This document shows, piece by piece, positions 8,355-19,327 of a stretch of DNA of 64,000 nucleotides. Source of the DNA: Alcanivorax sp. (GTDB taxonomy: Bacteria > Pseudomonadota > Gammaproteobacteria > Pseudomonadales > Alcanivoracaceae); the NCBI GenBank assembly GCA_022449455.1, contig JAKUPL010000010.1:62001-126000 (forward strand). Direction: 5' to 3'. The position numbers and the translations under genes are program-made. The notes under the pieces are model-generated. The model was not told the DNA's origin and did no database searches. It was given only the letters and a program-made list of their open reading frames with translations. Numbering within the stretch: position 1 is the first letter of the stretch; each line of letters opens with the position of its first letter.

Positions 8355-9710
8355 TCAAACGCCGGCCACTTTCATCGCGGCCAGCAAAAGGGATCCGCAG
8401 GCAATGTTGCCGCGACGGTCCACGTCGGTTCCGCTCCCCTGAATGCCGGCAAACATGTCCCCCAGATTTCCGGCAATGGTAAACTCTTGAAGCGGCTTCT
8501 GTATGACACCGTTCTCAATCCAGAAACCGGCCGCGCCCCGCGAATAATCCCCGGTCACCAGATTGACGCCCTGCCCCATCACCTCGGTGACCAGCACGCC
8601 GGTGCCCATGCGCCGCATCAGCGCCGCCACGTCCTCACCGGTGTCGGTGATGGACAGATTGCGCACCCCGCCGCCGTTGCCGGTGGGCGCCATCTCCAAG
8701 CGCCGTGACGCGTACAGGCCCAGCGCGTAACGCTTGAGCACGCCGTCCTCCACGAACGCCTGGGCGCGGGTGGGCAGGCCGTCCGCGTCGAACCCGGCGG
8801 AGCCGTTGCCCCCCACTTGCAGCGGGTCCTCACGAATATCGATACCGGCGGGAAACAGACGTTCGCCGAGCCGGTCGCGCAGGAAGGAGGCGCGCCGGTA
8901 CAGGGTGCCGCCGCTGATCGCCGACACGAAATGCGCCAGCAGCGTGGCGGCGATTTCCGGCGACAGCAGCACCGGCCATTGGCCGGTGGCCGGCACCTCG
9001 GCGCCGAGCCGCGCCAGGGTGCGGCGGCGCGCTTCCTCGCCCACCTGCTCCGGCCCGGCCATGCGGTCGGCCTGACGGTTGCCGTCGTACCAGTAGTTGC
9101 GCTGCATGCCGTTGGCGTCTTCCGCCACCACCGCGCAGCTGCGCGAATGGAAGGTGCCGGCGTGGCCCTGCAAAAAGCCGGCGCTGGTGCCCAGCACCTG
9201 CACGCTGACGCCGGTGCTCACCGACGCCCCTTCGGAATTGACGATGCGCGCATCATCCCGGGCCACGTTCTCACAGCGCAGCGCTTCCTCGATGGCCTGT
9301 TCGGTGGTCAGCGCCCAGGGGTGATACAGACCCAGCTCCGGCTCCGGGCCGGCCAGTTGATCCGGTTCGGCGAGCCCGGAGAACGGGTCTTCCTCAGTGT
9401 GGCGGGCGATGGCGCAGGCCGCGGCCACCGCATCGCGCAGGCTTTCCGGGCTGTCGTCGGAGGTGCTGGCGTGGCCCTTGCGCTGGCCGAAGAACACGGT
9501 CACGCCCAGGCCGCGGTCGCGGTGGAATTCCACCGTCTCCACCTCGCCCAGGCGCACGTCCACGGACAGGCCCTGGGCCAGATTCAGGCGCGCTTCAGCG
9601 GCGCTGGCGCCCTGCCGTTTGGCTTCCTCGAGCACGCGGGCGACGACGTCGCGGGCGGCGGCGAGGGAATGAGGACCGAGATCAACTGTCGCGCTGGCGT
9701 TTTCGGACAT
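8355..9710 (-). CDS. pmbA: Metalloprotease-family protein PmbA (TldE)
   Basis: Partner subunit of the TldD/TldE protease, which matures modified peptides (microcin B17 in E. coli) and degrades CcdA. The 451-residue protein has the family phrases GLGVTVFFGQRKGHASTSD, LSPEIAATLLAHFVSAISGG and GSGTDVDRRGNIACGSLL. As in other TldE proteins the HExxxH zinc motif is absent; TldD, encoded at 24.4-25.9 kb, supplies it. It diverges from yjgA with a 31-base gap. Confidence 0.93.
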   Translation of the reverse strand: MSENASATVDLGPHSLAAARDVVARVLEEAKRQGASAAEARLNLAQGLSVDVRLGEVETVEFHRDRGLGVTVFFGQRKGHASTSDDSPESLRDAVAAACAIARHTEEDPFSGLAEPDQLAGPEPELGLYHPWALTTEQAIEEALRCENVARDDARIVNSEGASVSTGVSVQVLGTSAGFLQGHAGTFHSRSCAVVAEDANGMQRNYWYDGNRQADRMAGPEQVGEEARRRTLARLGAEVPATGQWPVLLSPEIAATLLAHFVSAISGGTLYRRASFLRDRLGERLFPAGIDIREDPLQVGGNGSAGFDADGLPTRAQAFVEDGVLKRYALGLYASRRLEMAPTGNGGGVRNLSITDTGEDVAALMRRMGTGVLVTEVMGQGVNLVTGDYSRGAAGFWIENGVIQKPLQEFTIAGNLGDMFAGIQGSGTDVDRRGNIACGSLLLAAMKVAGV

Positions 9711-9741
9711 AAACTAAGGCTTTCTCTTCCGCGTTGACGAT

Positions 9742-10281
9742 ATGACCGAGTATAACGATCCCCTGCCGAGCAAGACACGCCGCAAACTGGAAATGCAGGA
9801 ACTGCAGGAAGTGGGCCTGGAGCTGATGGCGCTCAAGGCCGGCCAGCAGGCGCGTCTGCCCCTCAATGACCCGCTGCGCGCGGCCCTGGACGAAGCACGC
9901 CGCATCCAGCATCCGGACGCGCGCCGCCGCCACGCACTGTACGTGGGCCGGCTGATCAGCGATTCCGACCCGGACACGCTGCTGGCCGCCCTGGCCGCGC
10001 TCACCGACCCGGTGCGCCAGCAACGGCTGCAGCAATGGACCGAACAGGTGCTGGCCTGCGAGGGCCCCCGCGACGCCGAGCCCATCGTGCAGCAGATTCT
10101 TCAGTACTATCCGGAGGGCGACCGCCAGGCGCTGCGCAATCAGGTGCGCAATCTGATCAAGGCGCGCCCGGCCGGCGAACTGCACGAAGCGGACGCGGAA
10201 CAGCGCGCGCGCCTGAAGCGGGAGCGCAAGCGCTTCCTGGGCCTGCTCAACGAGCTGGACAAGAACAGCCCGCTTTACTGA
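9742..10281 (+). CDS. yjgA: Ribosome biogenesis factor YjgA (DarP, DUF615)
   Basis: DUF615 protein associated with late 50S subunit assembly. The 179 residues are mostly helical and charged, with the family phrases PSKTRRKLEMQELQEVGLEL, RRIQHPDARRRHALYVGRLI and KRFLGLLNELD. It diverges from pmbA, the usual neighbour. Its 3' end overlaps the convergent outer-membrane channel gene by seven bases, which marks the edge of the accessory block. Confidence 0.93.
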   Translation: MTEYNDPLPSKTRRKLEMQELQEVGLELMALKAGQQARLPLNDPLRAALDEARRIQHPDARRRHALYVGRLISDSDPDTLLAALAALTDPVRQQRLQQWTEQVLACEGPRDAEPIVQQILQYYPEGDRQALRNQVRNLIKARPAGELHEADAEQRARLKRERKRFLGLLNELDKNSPLY

Positions 10282-11759
10282 GCCTCGTCCTCCCAGGGGC
10301 GCGGCGGCTCCACCACCGTCTGCACCACCGGATCGTCCAGGTCCCAGCCGCCGCCGATGGCGGCGGCCAGGCGGATCGAGGCGTTCAGGCGGTCGGCCAC
10401 AATCTGCAGTTGGGCGCGCTGGGCGTCCAGCGCCAGATCCTGGGCGGTGGCCACTTCCAGAAAGGTGACCATGCCGGCCCGGTAGCGGTTGGTGACCACC
10501 CGCAGGTTATCCCGGGCCAGGGCCAGCAGCGCGTCCTGCTGCTCGCTTTGCTGTGTCAGAAAGCGCAGCGCCGCCAGGGCGTCCTCCACTTCCTGCAGAC
10601 TTTCCAGCACCGTTTGCCGGTACAGCGCCACCTGCTCGTCGTACTCGGCCAGGGCCAGGTCGTTGGCGGCCCGGCGGGCACCGCCGTCGAACAGGGTCTG
10701 CGCCAGGGACGGCCCCACCGACCAGACCCGCACCGGCGCGTCGAGCAAATCGGAGAAGCGGTCCGCCTCCACGCCGTAGGAGGCGGTCAGCGTCAGATCC
10801 GGCAGCCAGGCGGCCCGCGCCACGCCGATGTTGGCGTTGGCGGCGGCCACCTGCCGTTCCGCCACCACCACGTCCGGACGGCGGCTGATCAGCACCCCGG
10901 GCAAGGTCTCCGGCAGGGCCGGCACCGTGGGCAGCCGGTCCGCCGGCGCCAGCCCGAACTCCGAGGGCGCCCGGCCGATCAGCACGGCGATGGCGTTCTC
11001 CTCGGCGGCGCGCTGATTGCGCAGGTCGGACAGCTCGGTGCGCAGGGACTGGCTCTGGGTCTGGGCCTGGATCACGTCGGAGCGCGCCACGATGCCGGCG
11101 TTGTACTGATTGCGCGTCAGCTCCAGGGAGCGGTCGTAGGCCTCCATGGTTTCCCGCAACAGCGCCATTTGCCGGTCCAGGGCACGCAGGCGCACATAGC
11201 TCTGCGCCAGGGACACACGCATGCTCAGGCGCACCGCCGCCAGGTCGGCGGCGCTGGCCTGCAGACCGGCCCGGTCCGCTTCCACCTGGCGCCGCACCCG
11301 GCCCCACAGATCCGGCACCCAGTTGAGGTTGAGCCCGGCACTGTAGGACTCGGTAATGCGACCGCTGCGCACGGTGCTGCCGGTGACCACGCTGCGCGAC
11401 TCATCGCTGCCGCGCCGCTGGCCGTCCACCGAAGCACTCAGCACCGGGCTGTAGCCGGAGCGGGCATCCGCCCAGCGCGCTTCGGCGGCGCGGAAACGGG
11501 CCTGGGCCTGGGCCAGGGTCTGGTTGGCGGCGGCGGCCTGATCCAGCAGGCCGGTGAGCACCGGGTCGTCGAACGCCCGCCACCATTCGCCACTGGCCGC
11601 CCAGCTCTGTGGCGGCACCGTGCGCCAACCCTGCTCGTGTTTGAACTGCGCCGGTAACGGCGCCGCCGGACGTTGATAGTCGGGCCCCACGGTGCAGGCG
11701 GCCAGCAGCAAGCCGGCGGCGAGAAGCGAAACGGTGGGCAGGGTTCGGTGCAGACTCAT
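10275..11759 (-). CDS. RND efflux outer-membrane channel lipoprotein (NodT/OprM family)
   Basis: TolC-like trimeric outer-membrane duct for the adjacent RND pump. A lipoprotein signal ends LLLAAC (Cys22), followed by the hallmark TVGPDYQRP. Two OEP repeats follow, with phrases WWRAFDDPVLTGLLDQA, RRPDVVVAERQVAAANANIG and PSLAQTLFDGGAR. It has 494 residues. The chosen ATG overlaps the end of the second permease (ATGA); an in-frame ATG farther upstream would lie inside that gene and lacks the signal peptide. It is last in a four-gene operon. Confidence 0.93.
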   Translation of the reverse strand: MSLHRTLPTVSLLAAGLLLAACTVGPDYQRPAAPLPAQFKHEQGWRTVPPQSWAASGEWWRAFDDPVLTGLLDQAAAANQTLAQAQARFRAAEARWADARSGYSPVLSASVDGQRRGSDESRSVVTGSTVRSGRITESYSAGLNLNWVPDLWGRVRRQVEADRAGLQASAADLAAVRLSMRVSLAQSYVRLRALDRQMALLRETMEAYDRSLELTRNQYNAGIVARSDVIQAQTQSQSLRTELSDLRNQRAAEENAIAVLIGRAPSEFGLAPADRLPTVPALPETLPGVLISRRPDVVVAERQVAAANANIGVARAAWLPDLTLTASYGVEADRFSDLLDAPVRVWSVGPSLAQTLFDGGARRAANDLALAEYDEQVALYRQTVLESLQEVEDALAALRFLTQQSEQQDALLALARDNLRVVTNRYRAGMVTFLEVATAQDLALDAQRAQLQIVADRLNASIRLAAAIGGGWDLDDPVVQTVVEPPRPWEDEAQ

Positions 11760-14700
11760 GGGGCGGCATTCACGGTGTCGGAGGAACCGGCGCGGCGCAG
11801 GGACCACTGCCGCAGCCGTTCCAGATACAGGTAGACCACCGGCGTGGTGTACAACGTCAACAACTGGCTGAAGGCCAGTCCGCCGATGATGGTGATGCCC
11901 AGCGGGCGACGCAACTCCGAGCCTTCCGCCAACCCCAGCACCAGCGGCACGGCGCCGAGCAGACCGGCCAGGTTGGTCATCAGGATCGGGCGCAGACGCA
12001 GCAGCGCCGCCTGGCGGATCGCCGCCGGCGGCGCCAGCCCCTGACGCCGCTGGGCGGCCAGGGCGAAGTCGATCATCAGAATGGCGTTCTTCATCACGAT
12101 GCCGATCAGCAGGAACAGGCCGAGCAGCGCGATCAGGCTGAACGGCGTGCCGCTGAAGCGCAACGCCAGCAGCGCGCCCACCCCCGCCGACGGCAACGTG
12201 GACAGAATGGTCAGCGGATGCAGGGTGCTTTCGTACAGCACGCCGAGCACCAGATAGACCGCCACCAACACCGCCAGGATCAGCATCGGCTGGCTCAGTT
12301 CGCCGGTCAGCTTGGGGCCGCTGTTCTCCGGGGCCACATGCACCTCGGTGGGCAGCATCACGCGGTTGAGCATGGCCTCGATGGCGGCCTGGGCCTCGGA
12401 CAGCACCACCCCCGGCGCCAGCGCGTAGCCGATGCCCATGGAAGCGAACTGGCCTTCATGGCGGATGCGGTCCGGCGCCATGCCGTAATGCCAGGTGGCG
12501 AAGGTGGACAGCGGCACCCGCTGGCCGTCGTCGGTGAGCACCTGCAGTTGGGCCAGCACCGAGGGGTCGGCGGTATAGCGCGGGTCCAGCTCCATCACCA
12601 CCCGGTACTGGTTCAGCTCGTCGTAGAGGGTGGCCACCTGGCGTTGGGAAAACGAATTGTTGAGCACCGAGGCCACCGTTTGCATGTCCACGCCGTAACG
12701 GCGCGCCACCTCGCGGTCGATGTCCAGGGTGATCTGCCGGGTTTCCTCGTTGCCGGCGTCGTCCACGTCGGTGAGCTCCGGCAGTTGCTGCATGGCGGTG
12801 GCCACCTTGCGACCCCAGGTGTCCAGGGCTTCCAGGGAATCGGAGCGCAGGATCAGTTCGTGCTCGCTGCGGCTGAACGGGCTGGACAACATGATGTCCT
12901 GGTCCACCATCAGGAACAGGAAGCCGCCGGGCACCGGCGGCGCCGTGGCGCGCAGCCGGTCCACCACCTGCTGAGCGGACACGCCCCGTTCCGCCCGCGG
13001 TTTGAGGCGGATGGTGAGCTGGGCGTTGGTCAGGCCCCGGTCGCCGCCGGAGGTGCCGGTGACGTCCGCCACCGCCGGGTCGTCCAGGATCTGTTGCCGG
13101 AACGCCTCGATCTTGGGCTGCATCACCTGAAACGAGAAACCGTCGTCGCCGCGCACGAAGCCACGGATCTGGCCGGTGTCCTGCTGCGGCAAGGTGGTCT
13201 TGGGAATCGCCACGTACAGGTACAGGTTGCCGCCGATCACCGCCGCCAGTACCAGCAACGTCAGCACGCCGTGGCGCAGCGCCCAGTCCAGGCTGGTGGC
13301 GTAGGCATCGCGCAGGTCGTCGAACAGGGCGGCGCTGCGCCGCGCCAGCCGTCCCGGCGCCTGGCGGCTCTGGTCGGTGAGCCAGCGCGCGCACAGGCTC
13401 GGGGTCAGGGTCAGCGACAGGGCCAGGGAAATCAGCATGGCCGCCGCCAGGGTCAGGGAAAACTCCCGGAACAGTTTCTCCACCACCCCGCCCATGAACA
13501 GGATGGAGACGAACACCACCACCAGCGCCAGATTCATGGCCAGCAGGGTGAAGCCCACCTCGCGGGCGCCGATGATCGCCGCCTGCATCGGTGGCAGGCC
13601 GGCCTCGCGATGGCGCTGCACGTTCTCCAGCACCACGATGGCGTCGTCCACCACCAGGCCGGCGGCGACGATCAGCGCCATCAGCGACAGGTTGTTCAGG
13701 GAGAAACCGTAAAAGTACATCACCGCGAAGGTGCCGATCAGCGATACCGGAATCGCTACCGACGGAATCAGGGCGGTGCGCACGCTGCCCAGGAACAGCC
13801 ACACCACCAGCACCACCAGCAGCACCGCGATCAGCAGCGTGGTCTGGGCCTCGCTCAGCGAGGCGCGGATGCCCGGCGAGCGATCCATCACCACGGTCAG
13901 CTGGCTGTCCGCCGGCATCAGCGCGCGCAGCGCTGGCAGTTCCTCGCGAATGGCGTCGATGGTGCTGACAATGTTGGCGCCGGGCTGGCGGCTGATCTCC
14001 ACGATCACCGCCGGGCGCTGGTTGTGGAAACCGCTGGTGTAGCGGTTCTCCACCGAGTCGGTGACGGTGGCCACGTCGTCCAGCCGGGTGATGGCGCCCT
14101 CCTCGGCGCGCACCACCAGGGGCCGGTACTCATCGGCCCGATCCAGGGCGCGGCTCAGGGTCAGGTCCCAGTGGCGCTCGCCCTCCTCCACCGCGCCCAG
14201 GGGCTGCAGGGCGTTGGCGGCGCCGATGGCGTCACTGACCTGATCCAGGGCGATGCCCCGGGACACCAGCGCGCCGGGATTGAGCTGCACCCGCACCGCC
14301 GGCAGCGAGGCCCCGTCCACCCGTACCTCGCCGACGCCCCGGATCTGCGCGATCTTCTGCGCCAGCACCGTGGAGGCGGCGTCGTAAAGCTGCGCCGGAG
14401 ACAGGTTCGGCGAACTCAGCGCCAGCCCCATGATCGGCGCCTGGGACGGATTGATCTTGCGATACTGGGGGTTGCCGGGCATGCCGGCGGGCAGCTGGCC
14501 GCGCACCGCGTTGATGGCCGCCTGCACATCGCGGGCCGCCTCGTTCAGGTCCCGGTCCAGCTCGAAGATCAGGGCGATCTCGGTGGACCCCTGGCCGCTG
14601 CGCGAGGAAATCGAGGTGACCCCGGAGATGCTGCCCAGGGAGCGCTCCAGGGGCGTGGCCACGCTGGCGGCCATGTTCTCCGGGCTGGCGCCGGGCAGAT

Positions 14701-14848
14701 TGGCGCTCACCGTGATCACCGGCAGGTCCACCTGCGGCAACGGCGCCACCGGCAGCAACCGCCAGGCCAGCAAGCCGCCCAGCACCACCGCCAGCGCGAT
14801 CAGTACGCTGGCGATGGGCCGGGCGATGAACAGCGCCGCCGGGTTCAC
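11756..14848 (-). CDS. RND multidrug efflux permease, MdtC-like
   Basis: Proton-driven inner-membrane RND transporter, 1030 residues, with the two-fold repeat of six helices plus a large periplasmic domain. The TM4 proton-relay aspartates are in [15 protein letters not shown]-terminal [16 protein letters not shown] and [19 protein letters not shown] are typical. Two different permeases side by side point to an MdtBC-type heteromer. The start is GTG, overlapping the previous gene's stop (GTGA). Substrates cannot be predicted. Confidence 0.93.
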   Translation of the reverse strand: MNPAALFIARPIASVLIALAVVLGGLLAWRLLPVAPLPQVDLPVITVSANLPGASPENMAASVATPLERSLGSISGVTSISSRSGQGSTEIALIFELDRDLNEAARDVQAAINAVRGQLPAGMPGNPQYRKINPSQAPIMGLALSSPNLSPAQLYDAASTVLAQKIAQIRGVGEVRVDGASLPAVRVQLNPGALVSRGIALDQVSDAIGAANALQPLGAVEEGERHWDLTLSRALDRADEYRPLVVRAEEGAITRLDDVATVTDSVENRYTSGFHNQRPAVIVEISRQPGANIVSTIDAIREELPALRALMPADSQLTVVMDRSPGIRASLSEAQTTLLIAVLLVVLVVWLFLGSVRTALIPSVAIPVSLIGTFAVMYFYGFSLNNLSLMALIVAAGLVVDDAIVVLENVQRHREAGLPPMQAAIIGAREVGFTLLAMNLALVVVFVSILFMGGVVEKLFREFSLTLAAAMLISLALSLTLTPSLCARWLTDQSRQAPGRLARRSAALFDDLRDAYATSLDWALRHGVLTLLVLAAVIGGNLYLYVAIPKTTLPQQDTGQIRGFVRGDDGFSFQVMQPKIEAFRQQILDDPAVADVTGTSGGDRGLTNAQLTIRLKPRAERGVSAQQVVDRLRATAPPVPGGFLFLMVDQDIMLSSPFSRSEHELILRSDSLEALDTWGRKVATAMQQLPELTDVDDAGNEETRQITLDIDREVARRYGVDMQTVASVLNNSFSQRQVATLYDELNQYRVVMELDPRYTADPSVLAQLQVLTDDGQRVPLSTFATWHYGMAPDRIRHEGQFASMGIGYALAPGVVLSEAQAAIEAMLNRVMLPTEVHVAPENSGPKLTGELSQPMLILAVLVAVYLVLGVLYESTLHPLTILSTLPSAGVGALLALRFSGTPFSLIALLGLFLLIGIVMKNAILMIDFALAAQRRQGLAPPAAIRQAALLRLRPILMTNLAGLLGAVPLVLGLAEGSELRRPLGITIIGGLAFSQLLTLYTTPVVYLYLERLRQWSLRRAGSSDTVNAAP

Positions 14849-17800
14849 CGCGCCGGCTCCGACCGGCGCCGCGACAGCCGGTCAAAGAACAGATACACCA
14901 CCGGCGTGGTGAACAGGGTCAGCACCTGGCTCACCAACAGGCCGCCCACCATCACCAGCCCCAGCGGTTGCCGCAGCTCGGCGCCGGAGCCGCCGGCCAG
15001 CATCAACGGGATGGCGCCGAACAGCGCCGCCAGGGTGGTCATCAGGATTGGACGAAAACGCAGCAACGCGGCCCGGTGGATCGCCTCCCGCGGCGCCAGC
15101 CCTTCGTGACGCTGCGCGTCCAGGGCGAAATCCACCATCATGATGCCGTTCTTCTTGACCAGCCCGATCAACAGCACCACCCCGACCACCGCGATCAGGT
15201 CCAGTGGCCGGCCGCTCAGCAGCAGCGCCAACAGCGCGCCCACCGCCGCCGACGGCAGCGTGGAGAGAATGGTGATGGGATGAATAAAACTTTCGTACAG
15301 CACCCCCAGCACGATGTACATCACCACCACCGCCGCCAGGATCAGCCACAGGGTATTGGCCAGGGAGGCGCGGAACGCCTCGGCGGCGCCCTGGAAGCGG
15401 CTGTCCACCTGGGCGGGCAGCCCGATGTCGCGCTGCACCGCCTGAATCGCGTCCACCGCCTCGCCCAGGGAAGCGCCGGGGGCCAGGTTGAACGACAGGG
15501 TGGCGGACGGGAACTGACCCTGGTGGTTGATCTGCAGGGCGCCGTGGCGCTGGGTCACCCGCGCCAGGGTGGCCAGGGGCACCGGTTCACCGTCGGCGTT
15601 GCTCACATAGGTGCGCTCCAACGCCGGCAGTCCGCGGGCGAAGCGCGGGTCGGCTTCGAGAATCACCCGGTACTGGTTCGACTGGGTGAACAGGGTCGCC
15701 ACCTGACGCTGGCCGTAGGCGTTCTGCAGAGCATCGGCGATGTCCGCCACGCGGATGCCGAGCCGGGCGGCCTGGTCCCGGTCGATGTCGATGTAGGCCT
15801 GGGCGGCGCGCTGCTGCAGATCGCTGGCCACGTCGCGCAGCTCCGGTCGTTCGGCCAACGCCGCCACCAGCAGCGGCACCCACTCCTCCAGCACGTCGCT
15901 GTCCGGGGTGGTCACGGAAAACTGATACTGGGTGCGGCTGACCCGGTCCTCGATGCTCAGCTCCTGGACCGGCTGGAACCAGGCACGGATGCCGTCCACC
16001 TCGGCGGCCCGTTCGGCCAGCCGCGCCATCACCGTCCGCGCCGATTCGTCCCGGTCGCCGTGGGCCGGCAGATTGATCAGCATGCGGCCACTGTTGAGCG
16101 CCGTGTTGGTGCCGTCCACGCCGATAAAGGACGACAGGCTGGCCACCCCCGGGTCCGCCAGCAGCGCCGAGGCCAGCCGCTGCTGGCGCTCGCCCATGGC
16201 CTGGAACGATACGCTCTGCGGCGCCTCGGTGATCACCTGGATCACACCGCTGTCCTGCACCGGGAAGAAATCCTTCTTCACCGCCAGGTACAGCAAGCCG
16301 GTGAGCACGATGGTCGCCAGCATCACCATCAGGGCGGCGGTCTGCCGCGCCAGCACCCAGGTCAGCGCCCGGTCATAACGATCCAGCACCCGGTTCATCA
16401 GCGACGGCGCGTCCGGGTCGTGCCCCGGCGGCCGACGCAGCATGCGCGCGCTCATCATCGGCGTCAGGGTCAGCGAGATCAGCAGTGACAGACCGATGGC
16501 CACCGCCAGGGTCACCGCGAACTCGTGGAACAGGCGCCCCACCACGTCGCCCATGAACAGCAGCGGGATCAGCACCGCGATCAGCGACAGGGTCAGCGAC
16601 ACCAGCGTGAAGCCGATTTCCGAGGCGCCGCGCAGGGCCGCTTCCAGCGGCGATGCGCCGCGCTCCCGGTGGCGGGCGATGTTCTCCAGCATGACGATGG
16701 CGTCGTCGATCACGAAGCCGGTGGCGATGGTCAGCGCCATCAGCGTCAGGTTGTTGATCGAGTAGCCCGCCATGTACATGAACACGAAGGTGCCCACCAG
16801 CGACAACGGTACCGCCACGCTGGGAATGATGGTGGCCGGCACGCTGCGCAGGAACGCGAAGGTGACCAGCACCACCAGGCCGATGGCGAACAGCAGCTCG
16901 GTCTGGGTGGCACGCACCGAGGCGCGAATACTTTCGGTGCGGTCGGTGAGCACCGCCACGTCCACCGCCGCCGGCAAGGTGGCGGTGAGCTGCGGCAGCA
17001 ACGCCCGCACGCTGTCCGCCACCTCGATCACATTGGCGCCGGGCTGCCGCTGGACGTTCACCAGCACCGCCGGCTGCTCCCCGGCCCAGGCGGCCAGAAA
17101 GCGGTTTTCGGCGCCGTCCACGATGGTCGCCACATCACCCAGCCGCAGCGGCACGCCGTCCCGCCAGGCGACGATCAGATCACGGTATTCCGCCACCGAG
17201 CGGATCTGGTCGTTGGCTTCCAGCATGGTGCTGCGGAACGGCCCGTCGAAGCTGCCCTTGGGCTGGTTCACGTTGGTGGCGGCGATGGCGGCGCGCACGT
17301 CCTCCAGGCTGACGCCGTAGGCCGCCAGCGCCATGGGGTTGGTCTGCACCCGCAGGGCCGGCCGCTGGCCGCCGGCCAGACTCACCAGCCCGACCCCGGA
17401 CAGCTGCGCCAGCTTCTGGGCGATGCGCGTGTCCACCAGGTCGTGCACTTCCGGCAACGGCAGGGTGGCGGAGCTGATCGCCAGGGTCAGAATCGGCGCG
17501 TCCGCCGGGTTGACCTTGCGATAGATCGGTGGCGTGGGCAGATCGCCGGGCAGCAGATTGCCGGCGGTGTTCATGGCCGCCTGCACTTCCTGCTCGGCCA
17601 CCCCCAGATCCATGGCCAGATCGAACTGCAGCGTGATCACCGAGGCGCCGGCGGCGCTGGTGGACGACATCTGCTTGAGGCCGGGGATGCGTCCGAGCTG
17701 GCGTTCCAGGGGCGCGGTGATGGTGCGGGCGGTAACCTCCGGCCCGGCGCCGGGCTGGAAGGTGAACACCTGGATCACCGGGTAGTCCACCTGCGGCAGC

Positions 17801-17907
17801 GCCGCCACCGGCAGCAGCCGCCAGGCCAGCAGGCCGGCCATCAGCAAGGCCGCCATCAGCAGCGAGGTGGCCACCGGACGCAGGATGAACGGGCGCGACA
17901 GACTCAT
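14845..17907 (-). CDS. RND multidrug efflux permease, MdtB-like
   Basis: First of two RND permeases, 1020 residues. It carries the proton-relay sequence [19 protein letters not shown] and the N-terminal [19 protein letters not shown] and [18 protein letters not shown]. The start is placed at MSLSRPFI because GGAGG lies seven bases upstream; an earlier in-frame ATG has no such site. It is coupled to the next permease by a GTGA overlap and lies 58 bases after the adaptor gene. It probably forms a heterotrimer with the second permease, as in E. coli MdtBC. Confidence 0.93.
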   Translation of the reverse strand: MSLSRPFILRPVATSLLMAALLMAGLLAWRLLPVAALPQVDYPVIQVFTFQPGAGPEVTARTITAPLERQLGRIPGLKQMSSTSAAGASVITLQFDLAMDLGVAEQEVQAAMNTAGNLLPGDLPTPPIYRKVNPADAPILTLAISSATLPLPEVHDLVDTRIAQKLAQLSGVGLVSLAGGQRPALRVQTNPMALAAYGVSLEDVRAAIAATNVNQPKGSFDGPFRSTMLEANDQIRSVAEYRDLIVAWRDGVPLRLGDVATIVDGAENRFLAAWAGEQPAVLVNVQRQPGANVIEVADSVRALLPQLTATLPAAVDVAVLTDRTESIRASVRATQTELLFAIGLVVLVTFAFLRSVPATIIPSVAVPLSLVGTFVFMYMAGYSINNLTLMALTIATGFVIDDAIVMLENIARHRERGASPLEAALRGASEIGFTLVSLTLSLIAVLIPLLFMGDVVGRLFHEFAVTLAVAIGLSLLISLTLTPMMSARMLRRPPGHDPDAPSLMNRVLDRYDRALTWVLARQTAALMVMLATIVLTGLLYLAVKKDFFPVQDSGVIQVITEAPQSVSFQAMGERQQRLASALLADPGVASLSSFIGVDGTNTALNSGRMLINLPAHGDRDESARTVMARLAERAAEVDGIRAWFQPVQELSIEDRVSRTQYQFSVTTPDSDVLEEWVPLLVAALAERPELRDVASDLQQRAAQAYIDIDRDQAARLGIRVADIADALQNAYGQRQVATLFTQSNQYRVILEADPRFARGLPALERTYVSNADGEPVPLATLARVTQRHGALQINHQGQFPSATLSFNLAPGASLGEAVDAIQAVQRDIGLPAQVDSRFQGAAEAFRASLANTLWLILAAVVVMYIVLGVLYESFIHPITILSTLPSAAVGALLALLLSGRPLDLIAVVGVVLLIGLVKKNGIMMVDFALDAQRHEGLAPREAIHRAALLRFRPILMTTLAALFGAIPLMLAGGSGAELRQPLGLVMVGGLLVSQVLTLFTTPVVYLFFDRLSRRRSEPAR

Positions 17908-17965
17908 CGGTACGCCTCCGCCCACCGCGCGCCGGGCCACCGCGAGACCCGCGGGTGCCGTGCAC

Positions 17966-19138
17966 TCACGGTTGCGCGTCCGCTTCCGTCACCACCTCAC
18001 GGCCTTCGCGCAGCCGGTCCAGCCCTTCCAGCACCACCTGCTCGCCGCCGTCGAGCCCGGACTCCACCGCCACCCGCTCGCCCTCGGTGGGCCCCAGGGT
18101 CAGGGTGCGCAGGGTCGCCTTGCCGCCCTCCACCAGATAGACGTAGGTGCCCTGGGAGCCGTATTGCACCGCGTCGGTGGGGATCACCACCGCCTCGTCC
18201 AGAGCGCGCAGTTTCAGGCGCACATTGACGAACTGGTTGGGGAACAGCACGCCGTCGGCGTTCTCGAAACGGGCCTTCAGGCGCAGGGTGCCGGTGGCGG
18301 TGTCGATGCGATTGTCCACGGTGGTCAGTTCGCCAGTGGCCAGCACCCGGCTTTCGTCACGGTCCAGCGCTTCCACGGTCAGCGGGCGGTCGTCGCCACG
18401 GGCCTCGAGCAGTTCCTGCAGGCGCGTTTCCGGAATGGTGAATTCCACCGCGATGGGCGCCGTCTGGGTGATCGTGACCAGGCCCTCGGTGTCGGCGCTG
18501 CTCACCAGGTTGCCGGCGTCCACCGCGCGCAGGCCCAGGCGGCCGGAAATCGGCGCCTCGATGCGCGTCCAGGACAGCTGCAGCTCCGCGTCGGCCACCG
18601 CCGCCCGGTCGGTGGCCACGGTGCCTTCCAGTTGCTCCACCAGGGCCTTCTGCTGGTTTAGCTGCTGGCCGGCGATGGAATCCTGGCGGTCCAGCAATTG
18701 GTACAGCTCCAGGTCTTCCCGGGCGCCCTTCAGTTCCGCCAGGTCCCGCTGGTACTGGCCACGGGCCTGGTCCAGTGCCACTTGATAAGGACGCGGATCG
18801 ATGCGCGCCAGCAGATCGCCTTTCTCCACCCGGGCCCCTTCCTCGAAGTCCGCCTCCAGCAGCAGGCCGTCCACCCGGCTGCGCACCACCGCCGTATTCA
18901 GCGAGGTCACCGTGCCGATGGCACGCACTTCCACGGTGAGCCGGCCGGTTTCGGCGCGCACCGTGCTGACCGCCACCGGACCGTCCCAGGCGGCGCCCCG
19001 ATGCCCGCCGGGCAGGCCGCCATCCGGGGCACGCCCCAGCAGCCACCACAGGCCGAGTACCACCAGCAGAAAAACGAGCGCGAGCACCCAGCGACGCCGG
19101 GGGACGCCCGGCCGGGAAGGACGAGAAGATTCAGACAT
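17966..19138 (-). CDS. RND efflux periplasmic adaptor, MdtA-like
   Basis: Membrane-fusion protein linking the permeases to the outer-membrane channel, 390 residues. A membrane anchor spans about 18-35. The lipoyl/barrel-sandwich halves are around [20 protein letters not shown] and [20 protein letters not shown], separated by an alpha-hairpin. It is first in the operon adaptor-permease-permease-channel. The start MSESSRP was preferred over an upstream in-frame ATG without membrane-protein character. A Fur-like site lies about 86 bases upstream. No BaeSR-type regulators are adjacent. Confidence 0.92.
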   Translation of the reverse strand: MSESSRPSRPGVPRRRWVLALVFLLVVLGLWWLLGRAPDGGLPGGHRGAAWDGPVAVSTVRAETGRLTVEVRAIGTVTSLNTAVVRSRVDGLLLEADFEEGARVEKGDLLARIDPRPYQVALDQARGQYQRDLAELKGAREDLELYQLLDRQDSIAGQQLNQQKALVEQLEGTVATDRAAVADAELQLSWTRIEAPISGRLGLRAVDAGNLVSSADTEGLVTITQTAPIAVEFTIPETRLQELLEARGDDRPLTVEALDRDESRVLATGELTTVDNRIDTATGTLRLKARFENADGVLFPNQFVNVRLKLRALDEAVVIPTDAVQYGSQGTYVYLVEGGKATLRTLTLGPTEGERVAVESGLDGGEQVVLEGLDRLREGREVVTEADAQP

Positions 19139-19223
19139 GAAATCGGACCAGCTCGGGAGCGGCGGCCCAGCGGCCGGCCCACCCTTGAACGTTTTAGCGA
19201 CGCACGGACCCCGGCGCCCCCGC

Positions 19224-19242
19224 AAAAATGATAATGAGTTGC
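19224..19242 (-). promoter_or_regulatory. Fur-like box upstream of the RND efflux operon
   Basis: AAAAATGATAATGAGTTGC on the plus strand matches the 19-bp Fur consensus (GATAATGATAATCATTATC) at 13 of 19 positions by hand count, including ten consecutive matches apart from the ends. It is an AT-rich island in GC-rich DNA, 86 bases before the adaptor start. The only other gene end nearby is the 3' end of the MFS gene, so the site most likely serves the efflux operon. Confidence 0.5.
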
Positions 19243-19327
19243 ATTTTAGGAACGCCCGCCGCCCACGGCAACCGCGTCCTGACAACCTGTACAATCACTT
19301 TATACGATCACGAAAACGCCGTCCGGT

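Noticed and set aside
12218-15109. Very long open frame (963 codons) on the plus strand opposite the RND permease genes
   Set aside because: The protein is His/Gln/Arg/Gly-rich low-complexity of the kind produced opposite GC-rich genes; the minus strand encodes clear RND permeases.
11756-17907. Possibility that the two RND genes are one gene split by a frameshift
   Set aside because: Each is full length with its own N-terminus, TM4 aspartates and C-terminus; they are two paralogues joined by a GTGA overlap.
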